A stretch of 39,379 nucleotides of DNA from Clostridia bacterium (GCA_028684195.1 JAQUGH010000003.1:2257-41635); one strand, 5' to 3'; counted from the stretch's first letter, positions 1-8,988 are shown. The notes: generated by a model not told the origin, from the sequence alone. Numbers and translations: made by a program.

Positions 1-353
1 CCTAACAATATCCATCCTAGAAAAGGCATTCTCATAATTTTTCACCATACATAAATAGATTTTATAAATAAACTACTTTATGTATGTTCTATAAAATATC
101 TCTATACCCTTCTTTTTATAACGTATTATCTCAAACTCGATGGGGCAAAACATCTATCAATGTGGTGTTTTATCCACTCGCCGAAGGTTAATTGAACCTT
201 TTCATGAACTTAACAATGATTAACTTAACTGAATGGTTTTATTATTAGTTCTTTATTGTAGCCTAATACTCCTTTGTCATATTTGCACTATAAATGTCGT
301 TTTGCATAAATATTGCATAACTATTGTTTAACTATTGTTTAACTATTGTTTAA
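1..353. other. intergenic region downstream of cwlD, no gene seen
   Basis: I see no credible coding region on either strand. The stretch is A+T-rich and holds short inverted repeats: CATACATAAA at 46-55 with TTTATGTATG at 77-86, and AAGGTT/AACCTT around 184-200. The right end (301-353) is occupied by an 11-bp tandem repeat described separately. No convincing terminator with a T-tract for cwlD was found. Confidence 0.5.
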
Positions 354-355
354 CT
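301..355. repeat. 11-bp tandem repeat array (five units) at the end of cwlD
   Basis: Five consecutive 11-nt units: TTTGCATAAAT, ATTGCATAACT, then three exact copies of ATTGTTTAACT. The last unit overlaps the cwlD stop codon by two bases. The unit shares its GTTWAAC core and 11-bp period with arrays at 38281-38357 and 39112-39155, so it belongs to a repeat family dispersed across the window. There are no spacers, so it is not a CRISPR array. Confidence 0.8.
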
Positions 356-1097
356 AGGTTGGACGGTATTGATCACCATATTTTATTAAAAATCTTACTA
401 TTCCACTGTATATGGACCACACTAATTTGTTTTGATATCCATCATCCTGGAGCATCTTTTCTTCCCTGGAATTAGAAAGAAATCCCAGCTCGACATTCGT
501 TGTAGGTATTTTAACCTTTTTTAAAATAATAGTTGTATCATCTATTTTTGCCTTTCTTGTTGTCGTTCCAGGAAACTCAACTAGCTCTTCCTGAATATAG
601 CTTGCTAACTCTTTACTTCCCGGTACATTGGAAGCATAAAAGGTTTGAGCTCCGTACCATCTTTCGGAAGGAAATGAATTACAATGTAAAGCTATATATA
701 TATCCGCTTTTTTACTTTGTGCTAACTCTGCTCTATTCTTTAGATCAGCTCGTTTTCTAGCTCTTATTGATTCCTCCTTATTACTTAAAGCTTTGTCTTC
801 ATTCCGCGTCATATAAACAGTTCCTCCTCCTTGAAGAATAAGGTTCTGTAGCTTCTTTGCAACAGCAAGATTAATATCTTTTTCATATATACCGCTAGAA
901 CTAACCTTACCAGGATCTTCACCACCATGCCCCGGATCTATAATAAATGTTCTACCGGCAATTGCCCAAGATATTGCCTCAACCGCCAATTTTTCTTTGT
1001 TTATATTCCAATTTCTAAATTCAATTAAACATATACCCATTAAACACACAATTAACAACCAAGTAAAGAATCTCTTTTTTATTATAAATAATCTCAT
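354..1097 (-). CDS. cwlD: N-acetylmuramoyl-L-alanine amidase CwlD (Amidase_3)
   Basis: A 247-residue zinc amidase. An N-terminal hydrophobic helix (about residues 11-25) acts as signal or anchor and places the enzyme outside the membrane. The Amidase_3 domain follows from about residue 49, with the metal and catalytic set visible: H57 in DPGHGG, E72, H138 in ALHCN and E203 in VELGFLSN. In Bacillus and clostridia CwlD removes the peptide side chain from muramic acid in spore cortex, a step to muramic-delta-lactam, which germination lytic enzymes recognise; this is family knowledge. ATG start preceded by GAAGGTGAG. It follows a strong terminator after rpsI, so it is probably transcribed separately. 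Its position after rpsI is common in Firmicutes. Its presence implies a spore former. Confidence 0.9.
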   Translation of the reverse strand: MRLFIIKKRFFTWLLIVCLMGICLIEFRNWNINKEKLAVEAISWAIAGRTFIIDPGHGGEDPGKVSSSGIYEKDINLAVAKKLQNLILQGGGTVYMTRNEDKALSNKEESIRARKRADLKNRAELAQSKKADIYIALHCNSFPSERWYGAQTFYASNVPGSKELASYIQEELVEFPGTTTRKAKIDDTTIILKKVKIPTTNVELGFLSNSREEKMLQDDGYQNKLVWSIYSGIVRFLIKYGDQYRPT

Positions 1098-1132
1098 ACT
1101 TTACTCACCTTCAACTAATTTTATTTTTCTTT

Positions 1133-1166
1133 ATTATAGATATTTCGGAGAGTAACTATATATGCC
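1133..1166 (-). promoter_or_regulatory. candidate cwlD promoter
   Basis: A TATAAT hexamer (plus-strand 1133-1138) lies about 35 bp upstream of the cwlD ATG, after the rpsI terminator. The -35 position reads ATATAG, a poor sigma-A match. A GGCATATA element just upstream resembles sporulation-sigma (sigma-E-like) -35 elements, which would fit the role of CwlD, but the match is loose. The choice of sigma factor is inference. Confidence 0.35.
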
Positions 1167-1177
1167 TTAAATAATTT

Positions 1178-1223
1178 ATACATAAAAGAACTCTCCGCTC
1201 ATGCGGAGAGTTCTTTTATGTAT
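1178..1223 (-). terminator. strong bidirectional terminator after rpsI
   Basis: A perfect 21-bp stem with a 4-nt loop; the GC-rich core CTCTCCGC/GCGGAGAG is flanked by A-rich and T-rich arms. It ends the rplM-rpsI unit and separates it from cwlD. The A/T flanks are symmetrical, so it could also work on the plus strand. Confidence 0.9.
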
Positions 1224-1245
1224 CTCATACAATACTTTATTAATA

Positions 1246-1638
1246 CTAACGTTTTGAAAACTGTGGTGCACGACGTGCTCCCTTAAGTCCATATTTCTTA
1301 CGCTCTTTCATTCTTGGATCACGTGTCAAGAAACCTGCACTCTTCAAAGCTGGTCTCATCTCACTATCTACTTTCAATAACGCTCTCGCAATCCCTAAAC
1401 GAATTGCTCCCGCCTGACCGGAAGTGCCGCCACCATTTACCTTAGCTAAAACATCAAACTTACTATCAGTGCTAGTAAGTACCAAAGGCTGTTTAGCAAT
1501 CATCTCCAATGTCTTCTTGCCAAAATATTCATCCAAAGTCATACGATTAACTAAAACCTTTCCTTCCCCGGGTACTAAACGTACACGAGCTATAGAAGTT
1601 TTGCGACGTCCTGTTCCATAATACTGTACTTGTGCCAA
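1246..1638 (-). CDS. rpsI: 30S ribosomal protein S9
   Basis: S9, 130 residues, full length. The C-terminus ends in the family hallmark KR (APQFSKR), the tail that reaches the P-site tRNA anticodon in the 30S subunit. The N-terminal [16 protein letters not shown] block is typical. The start is TTG (TTG GCA CAA), placed after GGGAGG with good spacing. It lies 3 bp downstream of rplM, the conserved rplM-rpsI pair, and is followed by a strong terminator. Confidence 0.97.
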   Translation of the reverse strand: MAQVQYYGTGRRKTSIARVRLVPGEGKVLVNRMTLDEYFGKKTLEMIAKQPLVLTSTDSKFDVLAKVNGGGTSGQAGAIRLGIARALLKVDSEMRPALKSAGFLTRDPRMKERKKYGLKGARRAPQFSKR

Positions 1639-1641
1639 TTC

Positions 1642-2088
1642 TTATACCTCCCTTAAACCCCTTAATTCCCATACTTCGGGTTGTTGAGCCTGGTGGGGAT
1701 GCTCTGATCCTTTGTAAACATTAAGCTTTCTATACATCTCTGCACCAAGCCTATTATGAGGAAGCATTCCCTTTATCGCTTTTTCAATAACAACTTCCGG
1801 CTTTCTTTGTAACAATGTTCCATAATTCATTTCTTTAAGTCCACCAGGGTAACGACTATGTGTATAGTACATCTTGTTCTGAAGTTTATTCCCGGTAAGA
1901 TGTATCTTTTCTGCATTAACAATAATAACAAAATCCCCGGTGTCAACATTAGGTGTAAATGTCGGTTTATGTTTTCCTCTTAAAATAGCTGCCGCTTCTG
2001 ATGCTAAACGACCCAAAGTTTTGTCAGTAGCATCAATAACATACCATTTTCGTGATATTTCTTGGATCTTCGCCATGAAGGTACGCAA
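1642..2088 (-). CDS. rplM: 50S ribosomal protein L13
   Basis: L13, 148 residues, an early-assembling 50S protein. The typical core [18 protein letters not shown] begins at about residue 13, and [21 protein letters not shown] follows. I chose the TTG start (reads [10 protein letters not shown]) because GGAGGG lies 7 nt upstream; many clostridial L13 proteins have a similar short N-terminal lead. A strong promoter and a structured leader lie upstream (2089-2208). It is cotranscribed with rpsI. Confidence 0.96.
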   Translation of the reverse strand: MRTFMAKIQEISRKWYVIDATDKTLGRLASEAAAILRGKHKPTFTPNVDTGDFVIIVNAEKIHLTGNKLQNKMYYTHSRYPGGLKEMNYGTLLQRKPEVVIEKAIKGMLPHNRLGAEMYRKLNVYKGSEHPHQAQQPEVWELRGLREV

Positions 2089-2173
2089 TCCTATTCCCTC
2101 CCAAATTAACTTTATTTATATAACACTCGATCCCGGGGCTAGTGGAATCAAAGCAAATATAACCACAAACTAC
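2089..2173 (-). ncRNA. structured 5' leader of rplM, possible L13 leader
   Basis: About 85 nt separate the predicted start of transcription from the rplM TTG codon. Within it, TTTGATTCC (plus 2144-2152) can pair over nine positions, three of them G-U, with GGGATCGAG (plus 2126-2134) around a 9-nt loop. Firmicute rplM mRNAs are known to carry an autoregulatory L13 leader; placement fits, but I cannot confirm the consensus by eye. Confidence 0.4.
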
Positions 2174-2179
2174 TGATTC

Positions 2180-2208
2180 ATTTTAATACACGTATCCATT
2201 CGTGTCAA
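2180..2208 (-). promoter_or_regulatory. sigma-A promoter for rplM-rpsI
   Basis: Minus-strand TTGACA (2203-2208), 17-bp spacer, TAAAAT (2180-2185). It lies just downstream of truA, so rplM-rpsI is an independent unit as well as a possible tail of the ecf-truA transcript. Confidence 0.85.
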
Positions 2209-2225
2209 GGTTTTTCATTCAAACT

Positions 2226-2969
2226 TCAATAATCTACCGCAAGAAGACATAAACCTTGTGGTGGTAATGTCAATCCACTCTTGGTTCGATCCCCCGTTGC
2301 AAGAAGCCGTAATATATCTTCTGCACAGCGCTTTCCTTGTCCGATTTCAAGAAGTGTACCGCCCATAATCCTTACCATATTATATAAAAATCCATTCCCC
2401 GTCACTTTGAATATTATTATTTTATCTTCTGTCTTAATACTACAATAATCTATCGTTTTAATAAAGCTTCGAACTGTTGTATTGCTTGCACAAAATGCTC
2501 TGAAATCATGTTGACCTTCAAACTCTTTACACGCTTTTTTCATTTCATTTATATCTAATCGCATTGGAACACGATAAGCAAAATTTCGCCAACATGGATC
2601 CATAACTTTATCATTAAAAAAAGTATAACAATATGTTTTTTTCTTTGCACTATAGCGAGAATGAAATTCATTTGAGACATCATAAGCTTCCCTAACAACA
2701 ATATCCGCTGGCAATAACAAATTAAGAGCTAATGGTAATTTCTCAGTAGGTATCCTTGTAGCACTATTAAAATTAACGACCTGCCTTTTTGCATGAACAC
2801 CAGCATCTGTTCTACCCGAACCTATAACATTGGTATGCTCCTTCGTTAGGATAAACAGGGTTCTTTCTAAAGTTCCCTGAATAGTTTTTAAACTAGTTTT
2901 GTTCTGAACTTGGAACCCATGATAATTCGTTCCATCATATGCAATTATAAGCATTATATTTCTCATCAT
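2226..2969 (-). CDS. truA: tRNA pseudouridine(38-40) synthase TruA
   Basis: 247 residues. TruA isomerises uridines 38-40 in the anticodon arm of many tRNAs. The catalytic aspartate is D55 in GSGRTDAGVHA, and the family block GNGFLYNMVRIMGGTLLEIG lies in the C-terminal half. ATG codons at residues 1, 2 and 6 are all possible starts; none has a strong Shine-Dalgarno sequence, and GGTTGTGAG slightly favours the first two. It starts 3 bp after the ecfT stop, so it is probably translationally linked to the ECF genes, a common arrangement in Firmicutes. Confidence 0.95.
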   Translation of the reverse strand: MMRNIMLIIAYDGTNYHGFQVQNKTSLKTIQGTLERTLFILTKEHTNVIGSGRTDAGVHAKRQVVNFNSATRIPTEKLPLALNLLLPADIVVREAYDVSNEFHSRYSAKKKTYCYTFFNDKVMDPCWRNFAYRVPMRLDINEMKKACKEFEGQHDFRAFCASNTTVRSFIKTIDYCSIKTEDKIIIFKVTGNGFLYNMVRIMGGTLLEIGQGKRCAEDILRLLATGDRTKSGLTLPPQGLCLLAVDY

Positions 2970-2972
2970 ATC

Positions 2973-3770
2973 TCACAACCAATATCGTGTTAATATTGCA
3001 ACCACAAGAAAAATAGTCATTGCGATAAAAGCTATACAATCTCTATAACCCATTACTAACTGCTTCATTCTTGTTCTGTTCTCGCCTCCGCGGTAACATC
3101 TCGCCTCCATAGCCATTGCTAAATCATCAGCTCTTCTAAATGAACTTAAGAATAATGGTACGAGAAGAGGAATTAAGCTTCTAGCCCTAGTTAATAGCCC
3201 TCCACTTTCAAAATCAGCGCCACGAGCCATTTGTGCTTTCATTATTTTTTCTGTTTCTTCTATAAGAGTTGGTATAAAACGTAACGCTATGGTCATCATC
3301 ATTGCTAATTCATGAGCAACAGGTATAAATAAAGCCTTCAAAACTTTTTCTATCCCATCTGTTAATGCTATGGGCGTCGTTGTTAACGTTAATAATGAAG
3401 TAATTGTAATTAAATATATTAATCGTAAGCTCATAAATACCCCTTGTTGCACACCTTGTTGGGTTACTTTGAATATACCCCATTGCCAGATAACATTATC
3501 CCCTTCCGTCATAAATATGTGTAATCCTAATGTAAGCATGATTATGAAGGAAAGGGGTTTAATTCCTTTCATAATTGTTATAAAAGATATTTGAGACATA
3601 AGAATTGCACCTATAGTAAAAAGCGTAACAACAAGATACCCTGTTAAATTATTAACTAAAAAAAGACCAGTCATATAAAAACATATCGTTATAATCTTAG
3701 TACGAGGATCTATTTTATGAATCGGCGAATTACCAGGAATATATTGACCAATTGTTATGTCTTTAAGCAT
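2973..3770 (-). CDS. ecfT: ECF transporter transmembrane subunit EcfT
   Basis: 265 residues with several hydrophobic segments, consistent with the T (coupling) component of energy-coupling-factor vitamin/metal transporters. The two coupling-helix signatures of the family are visible as ARG motifs: MAMEARCYRGG near the C-terminus and QMARGADFESGG in the middle. These helices contact the two ATPases encoded just upstream. ATG preceded by GAGGAG. No substrate-binding S subunit is present in the window, so this is probably a group II module shared by S proteins encoded elsewhere. Confidence 0.93.
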   Translation of the reverse strand: MLKDITIGQYIPGNSPIHKIDPRTKIITICFYMTGLFLVNNLTGYLVVTLFTIGAILMSQISFITIMKGIKPLSFIIMLTLGLHIFMTEGDNVIWQWGIFKVTQQGVQQGVFMSLRLIYLITITSLLTLTTTPIALTDGIEKVLKALFIPVAHELAMMMTIALRFIPTLIEETEKIMKAQMARGADFESGGLLTRARSLIPLLVPLFLSSFRRADDLAMAMEARCYRGGENRTRMKQLVMGYRDCIAFIAMTIFLVVAILTRYWL

Positions 3771-3849
3771 CTCTCTTTGCTCCTCTTAACAAAAAACTTC
3801 ATATTGTATGATTTAAGGAACTGCACCCATTTTTCTTTTGAATTAATAA

Positions 3850-4695
3850 CTATCGCACAACCTTTAATATTTCTTCTCGTGCTTCCTCAACTGTAATTAC
3901 ATCTGTTCGTACAGACCATCCTTCTTTTTTTAATCTAACCATTAATTTCGTCACCGTAGGAACATCTAAACCAATTTTCTGAAGACCATCATACTCTGAA
4001 AATACTTTTCGTGTCTCATCATTATAATATATTTTGCTTTGATGCATAACTACGAGACGTTGGGCTAAACGAGCTACAACATCCATACTATGAGAGACTA
4101 ATACAACTGTTAAACCACAATTATGTAGGTCAACAATATGCGATACTATTTCGTCTCGTCCCTGTGGATCCAAGCTTGCTGTTGGCTCATCCAATATAAG
4201 ATACTTTGGTTCCATTGCTAAAACACCAGCTATAGCAACTCTACGCTTCTCCCCACCACTTAAAGTAAAAGGTGACAAGCTACGATATTTCTCATAGTCT
4301 AAATGAACCATCTTCATAGCCTTTTTTACTTTTTTTATCACCATATCTGGCGATAATCCCATGTTTATAGGACCAAAAGCTATATCTCGAAACACATCTT
4401 CTTCAAATAATTGATATTCAGGATATTGAAAGACAAGTCCTACTTTTTTTCTTATTTCTTTTAACCTCGTCCCCTTAGCAGAAATATCACAGCCATCTAC
4501 AATTACTTTCCCTTTTGTTGGTTTAAGCAACCCATTTAAATGCTGAACAAGTGTCGATTTACCAGAACCAGTATGACCAATTATACCAATAAACTCGCCT
4601 TCTTCAATAACAAGATTAATATTTTCTAACGCATTTGTTTCATAAGCTGAATTAGGTTGATACGTATGATATACACCTTCCAGGCTTATTGACAT
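3850..4695 (-). CDS. ecfA2: ECF transporter ATPase EcfA2
   Basis: 281-residue ABC ATPase. Walker A is GHTGSGKST (40-48), the Q-loop glutamine is Q90, the signature is LSGGE (145-149), and Walker B is LILDEP (D169, catalytic E170) followed by TASLDP. The DEPTASLDP form and QYPEYQLF after the Q-loop fit the EcfA2 type. It overlaps ecfA1 by 10 bp, indicating tight coupling of the two ATPases that form the heterodimer. It energises uptake through EcfT and an unlinked S subunit. Confidence 0.93.
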   Translation of the reverse strand: MSISLEGVYHTYQPNSAYETNALENINLVIEEGEFIGIIGHTGSGKSTLVQHLNGLLKPTKGKVIVDGCDISAKGTRLKEIRKKVGLVFQYPEYQLFEEDVFRDIAFGPINMGLSPDMVIKKVKKAMKMVHLDYEKYRSLSPFTLSGGEKRRVAIAGVLAMEPKYLILDEPTASLDPQGRDEIVSHIVDLHNCGLTVVLVSHSMDVVARLAQRLVVMHQSKIYYNDETRKVFSEYDGLQKIGLDVPTVTKLMVRLKKEGWSVRTDVITVEEAREEILKVVR

Positions 4696-5510
4696 AAAGC
4701 CACCACCATCTCATCTACTGTTAAAATATCATCTGGAAGATTCAATCCATCTTTAACCAGAATATCACGAAGTTCCATCATGGGTGGTACATCAAGGCGT
4801 AAATCCTTTAACTCCTTAACTTTGTTAAATATTTCTTTGGGCTTACCTTCCATTACTATATTTCCATCCTTCATCACAATAACACGATCAGCAAAAGCAG
4901 CTTCTTCCATAAAATGAGTTATATGAACTACCGTTAAGTTTTCTTCACTATTAAGCTTTACTACCGTATCCATTACCTCTTTACGACCAATCGGATCTAA
5001 CATTGCGGTAACTTCATCCAATAGCAGATATTTAGGTCTCATAGCAATAACTCCAGCTATTGCCACACGTTGTTTTTGCCCTCCCGATAATAAATGAGGT
5101 GCTTTGTTTTTAAAAGAACTCATTCCTACATTTTTCAACGATTCATCCACAAGCCGGCGGATTTCCGTAGGTTCAATCCCCAAATTTTCTGGTCCAAAGG
5201 CCACATCTTCTTCCACCGTAGTTGCAATAAGCTGATTATCCGGATTCTGAAAAACCATTCCAACCTCTTGGCGAATATTCCATAATTCACTTTCATCCCT
5301 AGTATCCTTCTTGTTTATAACAACACTGCCCTTATTGGGTAAAAGTAACGCATTAAAGTGTTTTGCTAACGTGGATTTTCCTGAACCGTTATGTCCAATA
5401 ACCGCAACAAATTCCCCTTGGTTTATCTTTAAATTTATTTCCTTTAAAGCTTCATTGTACCCGCCTTGTGGATTTTGAAATTGATGCATTAATTTTTTTA
5501 CAACAATCAT
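4686..5510 (-). CDS. ecfA1: ECF transporter ATPase EcfA1
   Basis: 274-residue ABC ATPase, first gene of the ECF unit. Walker A is GHNGSGKST (39-47), Q-loop Q88, signature LSGGQ (141-145), Walker B LLLDEV (D165, E166) followed by TAMLDP. The DEVTAMLDP variant and NPDNQLI after the Q-loop are typical of EcfA1. The ATG has only a weak ribosome-binding site (GTGGTGA). It lies 149 bp downstream of rplQ, beyond a terminator, a position seen throughout Firmicutes. Confidence 0.94.
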   Translation of the reverse strand: MIVVKKLMHQFQNPQGGYNEALKEINLKINQGEFVAVIGHNGSGKSTLAKHFNALLLPNKGSVVINKKDTRDESELWNIRQEVGMVFQNPDNQLIATTVEEDVAFGPENLGIEPTEIRRLVDESLKNVGMSSFKNKAPHLLSGGQKQRVAIAGVIAMRPKYLLLDEVTAMLDPIGRKEVMDTVVKLNSEENLTVVHITHFMEEAAFADRVIVMKDGNIVMEGKPKEIFNKVKELKDLRLDVPPMMELRDILVKDGLNLPDDILTVDEMVVALCQ

Positions 5511-5574
5511 TACAATTTCACCACTTTTTTTAAAACTAATCTACATTAAACCTCAACTAACAAATGCTATAAAC

Positions 5575-5631
5575 AAAAACCAGGAAAGCCAAAACTCAAC
5601 TAATACATCAGTTAAGGACATGGTTTTCCTG
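5575..5631 (-). terminator. terminator after rplQ
   Basis: CAGGAAAACCA pairs with TGGCTTTCCTG (one mismatch) around a long loop that has its own small AACT/AGTT stem, followed by GTTTTTG. It would end or attenuate the long S10-spc-alpha transcript before the ECF genes. I did not see a convincing separate promoter for ecfA1. Confidence 0.75.
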
Positions 5632-5659
5632 ACCTTCAGTTTTAAACACATTTAACACT

Positions 5660-5998
5660 TTAAACTAACTCTACTATAACCATGGAAGCGGCATCGCCAC
5701 GACGAGTACCCACTTTAATAATGCGAGTATATCCACCTTGACGATCAGCATATTTTTTACTAATATTCTCAAAAAGGTCTTTTACAACACTTTCCTCAAG
5801 AATATACGCAGAAGCCTGACGTATTGCAGCTAGATCTCCTTGTTTACCTAATGTAATCATTTTTTCAACAATACTTTTTAATTCCTTCGCTTTTGGTTCT
5901 GTCGTTTCTATACGCCCGTTTTTAAGAAGTGCTGTAACAATACCTCTGAAAAACGCCCGCCTTTGTCCTGAGCTACGTCCCAATTTTCTATAGGACAT
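5660..5998 (-). CDS. rplQ: 50S ribosomal protein L17
   Basis: L17, 112 residues, the usual bacterial length. It opens with [25 protein letters not shown] and ends with the conserved [14 protein letters not shown]. It is the last gene of the alpha operon, 33 bp after rpoA, and is followed by a terminator. Confidence 0.97.
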   Translation of the reverse strand: MSYRKLGRSSGQRRAFFRGIVTALLKNGRIETTEPKAKELKSIVEKMITLGKQGDLAAIRQASAYILEESVVKDLFENISKKYADRQGGYTRIIKVGTRRGDAASMVIVELV

Positions 5999-6031
5999 TC
6001 ATCCAAACCCCCTTTTTAAAGCTGGATAACT

Positions 6032-6979
6032 CTACTCTTCTGCGACTCTAAGTTTTAACCCTAGAGAATCAAGCTTTTTATCCACTTCTTCTAAAGATTT
6101 TTTACCAAGATTTCTAACCTTCATCATATCTTCTTCTGACTTCTGAACTAATTCTCCGACAGTATTTATCGCTGCTCTTTTTAAGCAATTATAAGATCGC
6201 ACAGATAAATCAAGTTCTTCTATATTCATATCCATTACCTTATCACGTTCATCTTCTTCTTTTTCTACCATTATTTCCACATCATTTACCGTTTCTGTCA
6301 ATCCGATAAAAAGTTTTAAATGGTCATTTAATATTTTAGCAGAAAGACTTAGCGCCTCATCAGGAACAATTGTTCCATCCATCCATACTTCTAAAGTCAA
6401 CTTATCATAATCGGTAATCTGACCTACACGAGTATCTGCAACTGTATAATTCACCTTATAAACTGGTGAAAATATAGAATCTATTGGGATTACTCCGATA
6501 CTCTGATCTTCTTTTTTATTGTTTTCAGAGCGACGATAGCCTCGCCCTTTTTCTACTGTCATTTCCATCATCAATTTTGCATCATCATCCAATGAGGCAA
6601 TATGCAATTCTGGATTAAGAATCTCTACCTGACTGTTCTCTGTAATATCTGCCGCCACAATATCTCCTACTCCATTTGCCTCAAGATAAATTATCTCAGG
6701 CTCATCAGAATACACCTTTAAAGCAAGTGACTTAATATTCATAATGATATCCGATACATCTTCTACAACACCAGGTATAGAGGAAAATTCATGCAATACA
6801 CCATCAATTTTAATGGAAGTAACCGCAGCCCCTGGGAGCGAAGACAATAAGATTCGACGCAAAGAATTACCTAATGTAATACCATATCCTCTTTCCAATG
6901 GCTCAATAACATACTTTGCATAATCCTTTTTCTCGCTCATCTCCACGCACTCAATTTTGGGCTTTTCAATTTCTATCAC
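6032..6979 (-). CDS. rpoA: DNA-directed RNA polymerase subunit alpha
   Basis: 315 residues. The N-terminal domain (about 1-230) carries the dimerisation block [30 protein letters not shown]. The C-terminal domain (about 250-315) has [22 protein letters not shown] and LGKKSLEEV, which bind UP-element DNA and activators. GTG start (reads [10 protein letters not shown]) with GGAGGG upstream. Standard alpha-operon position between rpsD and rplQ. Confidence 0.98.
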   Translation of the reverse strand: MIEIEKPKIECVEMSEKKDYAKYVIEPLERGYGITLGNSLRRILLSSLPGAAVTSIKIDGVLHEFSSIPGVVEDVSDIIMNIKSLALKVYSDEPEIIYLEANGVGDIVAADITENSQVEILNPELHIASLDDDAKLMMEMTVEKGRGYRRSENNKKEDQSIGVIPIDSIFSPVYKVNYTVADTRVGQITDYDKLTLEVWMDGTIVPDEALSLSAKILNDHLKLFIGLTETVNDVEIMVEKEEDERDKVMDMNIEELDLSVRSYNCLKRAAINTVGELVQKSEEDMMKVRNLGKKSLEEVDKKLDSLGLKLRVAEE

Positions 6980-7038
6980 AGTTTAACCCTCCTACTCGTA
7001 CCAAACTTTCTCCCCGTTCATTATCAATCATCCAAGAG

Positions 7039-7668
7039 CTATCTAGAATACAACTCAACAATAAGATGATCATCAATAGGAACATCATTTTGTTCTTTAT
7101 TTGGAAGAGACAACACTGTTCCTGTAAGATTTTCCTTATCAAGTTCTAACCACGCCGGAACATTCTTATTGGCAATGATTTCCCCTAATTCTTTAAACTT
7201 AGAAGAATTCATGCTCTTTTCTTTTACTTGAATTACATCTCCGACATCAACAAGCATCGAGGGAATATTTGCTTTGTGCCCATTAATTGTAAAATGATCA
7301 TGCTTAACTAACTGACGACCTTCTGCTCTTGAGCAAACAAAGCCTAAGCGATACACTACATTATCAAAACGTCTCTCCAAAAGTCGTAGCAGATTTTCAC
7401 CTGTAACACCCTTCTGACGATCGGCCTTTTCAAAATAATTCACAAACTGTTTTTCCAAAACCCCATAAATGCGGCGAGCTTTTTGCTTTTCTCTAAGTTG
7501 GAGACCATACTCAGATAACTTTTTGCGTTTATTCTGCCCATGCTCTCCGGGAGCGTAAGCCCTCTTCTCAACACTACACTTTTCAGTATAACAACGATCG
7601 CCTTTCAAATATAGCTTTACACCTTCACGGCGACACAATTTACAAACTGGTCCAGTATATCTTGCCAT
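7039..7668 (-). CDS. rpsD: 30S ribosomal protein S4 (zinc-binding form)
   Basis: S4, 209 residues. It nucleates 16S rRNA assembly; in some bacteria it regulates its operon. The N-terminal zinc site C9, C12, C26 and C31 is intact, so this is the C+ version. The S4 RNA-binding domain follows at about residue 95 ([13 protein letters not shown]). ATG start. Downstream neighbour is rpoA, as in the Firmicute alpha operon. Confidence 0.98.
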   Translation of the reverse strand: MARYTGPVCKLCRREGVKLYLKGDRCYTEKCSVEKRAYAPGEHGQNKRKKLSEYGLQLREKQKARRIYGVLEKQFVNYFEKADRQKGVTGENLLRLLERRFDNVVYRLGFVCSRAEGRQLVKHDHFTINGHKANIPSMLVDVGDVIQVKEKSMNSSKFKELGEIIANKNVPAWLELDKENLTGTVLSLPNKEQNDVPIDDHLIVELYSR

Positions 7669-7686
7669 TATTTAATCGACACCTCC

Positions 7687-8079
7687 TTATACTCTTCTGC
7701 GTTTTGGTGGACGACAACCATTATGTGGAATTGGTGTTACGTCTTTAATTGCACTTACTTCTATTCCTGTAGCTTGTAAGGCACGAATAGCTGATTCCCT
7801 GCCTGATCCTGGTCCCTTAACAAACACTTCCACTTCACGCATACCATGTTCCATGGCCGCTTTTGCTGCTTGTTCAGCTGCCACTTGGGCTGCAAAAGGA
7901 GTACTCTTTCTAGAACCTTTGAAACCTAACTGTCCCGCAGTAGCCCAAGAAATAGCATTACCAGCCACATCGGTAATCATTATAACTGTATTATTAAAAG
8001 TCGATTGAATATGGGCAATTCCTTGCTCGACATTTTTACGTTCACGACGTTTTACTCTGGCAGTTGTTCTTCTAGCCAT
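7687..8079 (-). CDS. rpsK: 30S ribosomal protein S11
   Basis: S11, 130 residues, part of the 30S platform near the mRNA exit channel. The characteristic [16 protein letters not shown] and the C-terminal [16 protein letters not shown] are both present. ATG start. It lies between rpsM and rpsD in the usual order. Confidence 0.98.
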   Translation of the reverse strand: MARRTTARVKRRERKNVEQGIAHIQSTFNNTVIMITDVAGNAISWATAGQLGFKGSRKSTPFAAQVAAEQAAKAAMEHGMREVEVFVKGPGSGRESAIRALQATGIEVSAIKDVTPIPHNGCRPPKRRRV

Positions 8080-8099
8080 TTATTCCTATTCCCCCTTTA

Positions 8100-8471
8100 C
8101 TATTTTTTATGTTTAATTCCAGCAGCCCCACTAGGACCCTTACGAGTACGAGCATTATTTTTTGTATTTTGCCCACGTACCGGAAGACCACGACGATGTC
8201 TCAAACCCCTATAACAAGCGATTTCCATTAACCTCTTGATATTTAAAGATACCTCACGTCTGAGATCACCTTCCACCTTGTATTCCTTACCAATAACTTC
8301 ACGAATCTTACTTACTTCATCCTCCGTTAGATCTTTAACTCTTGTATCAGGATTTACCGCAGTAATGCTCAATATCTTTTGTGAAGTTACCCTGCCAATT
8401 CCATATATATATGTCAAACCTATTTCAACACGTTTATCACGAGGCAAATCAACACCCGCTATTCTGGCCAT
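8100..8471 (-). CDS. rpsM: 30S ribosomal protein S13
   Basis: S13, 123 residues from the ATG that begins [20 protein letters not shown] lies 7 nt upstream of this ATG; an in-frame GTG two codons earlier overlaps the ribosome-binding region and is unlikely. S13 sits in the 30S head and contacts the 50S bridge. Helix-two-turn-helix region and the basic tail [12 protein letters not shown] are typical. Confidence 0.97.
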   Translation of the reverse strand: MARIAGVDLPRDKRVEIGLTYIYGIGRVTSQKILSITAVNPDTRVKDLTEDEVSKIREVIGKEYKVEGDLRREVSLNIKRLMEIACYRGLRHRRGLPVRGQNTKNNARTRKGPSGAAGIKHKK

Positions 8472-8506
8472 TTGCACACCTCCTTACTGAACTGAATTTT
8501 AAATAA

Positions 8507-8620
8507 TTAACCCTGTCTTTGTTTATGCTTGGGATTTTCACAAATTACCATAACCCTACCCTTACGTTTAATTATTTTACATTTTTCACAAATACGTCTA
8601 ACCGATGCCCTCACTTTCAC
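8507..8620 (-). CDS. rpmJ: 50S ribosomal protein L36
   Basis: A 37-residue protein beginning [14 protein letters not shown] and ending NPKHKQRQG. The zinc ligands C11, C14, C27 and H32 are all present, so it is the C+ zinc form. GTG start with AAAGGAGG 8 nt upstream. It sits between infA and rpsM, its invariant place in Firmicutes. Confidence 0.96.
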   Translation of the reverse strand: MKVRASVRRICEKCKIIKRKGRVMVICENPKHKQRQG

Positions 8621-8647
8621 TGCACTACCTCCTTTGTACTGAGAAAT

Positions 8648-8866
8648 TTACTTATAACGATAAGTAATTCTCCCCTTAGTTAAATCATATGGTGAAAGCT
8701 CAACAGTAACCCGATCCCCTGGTAAAATGCGAATAAAATGCATCCTTATCTTTCCGGAAACATGTGCTAATACCTTATGACCATTTGCTAATTCAACTCT
8801 AAACATCGCATTGGGGAGTGGTTCCAACACCGTCCCTTCAACTTCTATAACATCCTGTTTCGACAT
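8648..8866 (-). CDS. infA: translation initiation factor IF-1
   Basis: 72 residues from the ATG reading [13 protein letters not shown], with a good AAGGAGG upstream; an upstream in-frame extension is not expected. A single S1-like OB fold, with [23 protein letters not shown] as the RNA-binding core. IF-1 occupies the A site during initiation. A promoter just upstream suggests that it can be made apart from map. Confidence 0.97.
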   Translation of the reverse strand: MSKQDVIEVEGTVLEPLPNAMFRVELANGHKVLAHVSGKIRMHFIRILPGDRVTVELSPYDLTKGRITYRYK

Positions 8867-8935
8867 GGGTACCAACCTCCTTATTCCTAGCACCTTAAAA
8901 TGCAACTATTTTTAACGCTTCCTAAATGTAATAAC

Positions 8936-8963
8936 ATTATAACTTTTACTACACCAGAATCAA
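8936..8963 (-). promoter_or_regulatory. candidate internal promoter upstream of infA
   Basis: TATAAT (8936-8941) with TTGATT (8958-8963) 16 bp upstream on the minus strand, in the 122-bp gap between map and infA. It would give infA-rpmJ-rpsM-rpsK-rpsD-rpoA-rplQ their own transcript. Confidence 0.6.
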
Positions 8964-8988
8964 ACATTTTATAGTCTGTTCCATAAGA

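Noticed and set aside
169-177. DnaA-box-like TTATCCACT
   Set aside because: A single imperfect box without a cluster, AT-rich unwinding element or dnaA/dnaN; not an origin.
301-355. Possible CRISPR-like array (also 38281-38357 and 39112-39155)
   Set aside because: Units are only 11 bp, directly adjacent, with no unique spacers and no cas genes nearby.
8867-8988. Small KOW-domain gene between map and infA, as in some clostridia
   Set aside because: The gap holds a promoter but no reading frame of suitable length.
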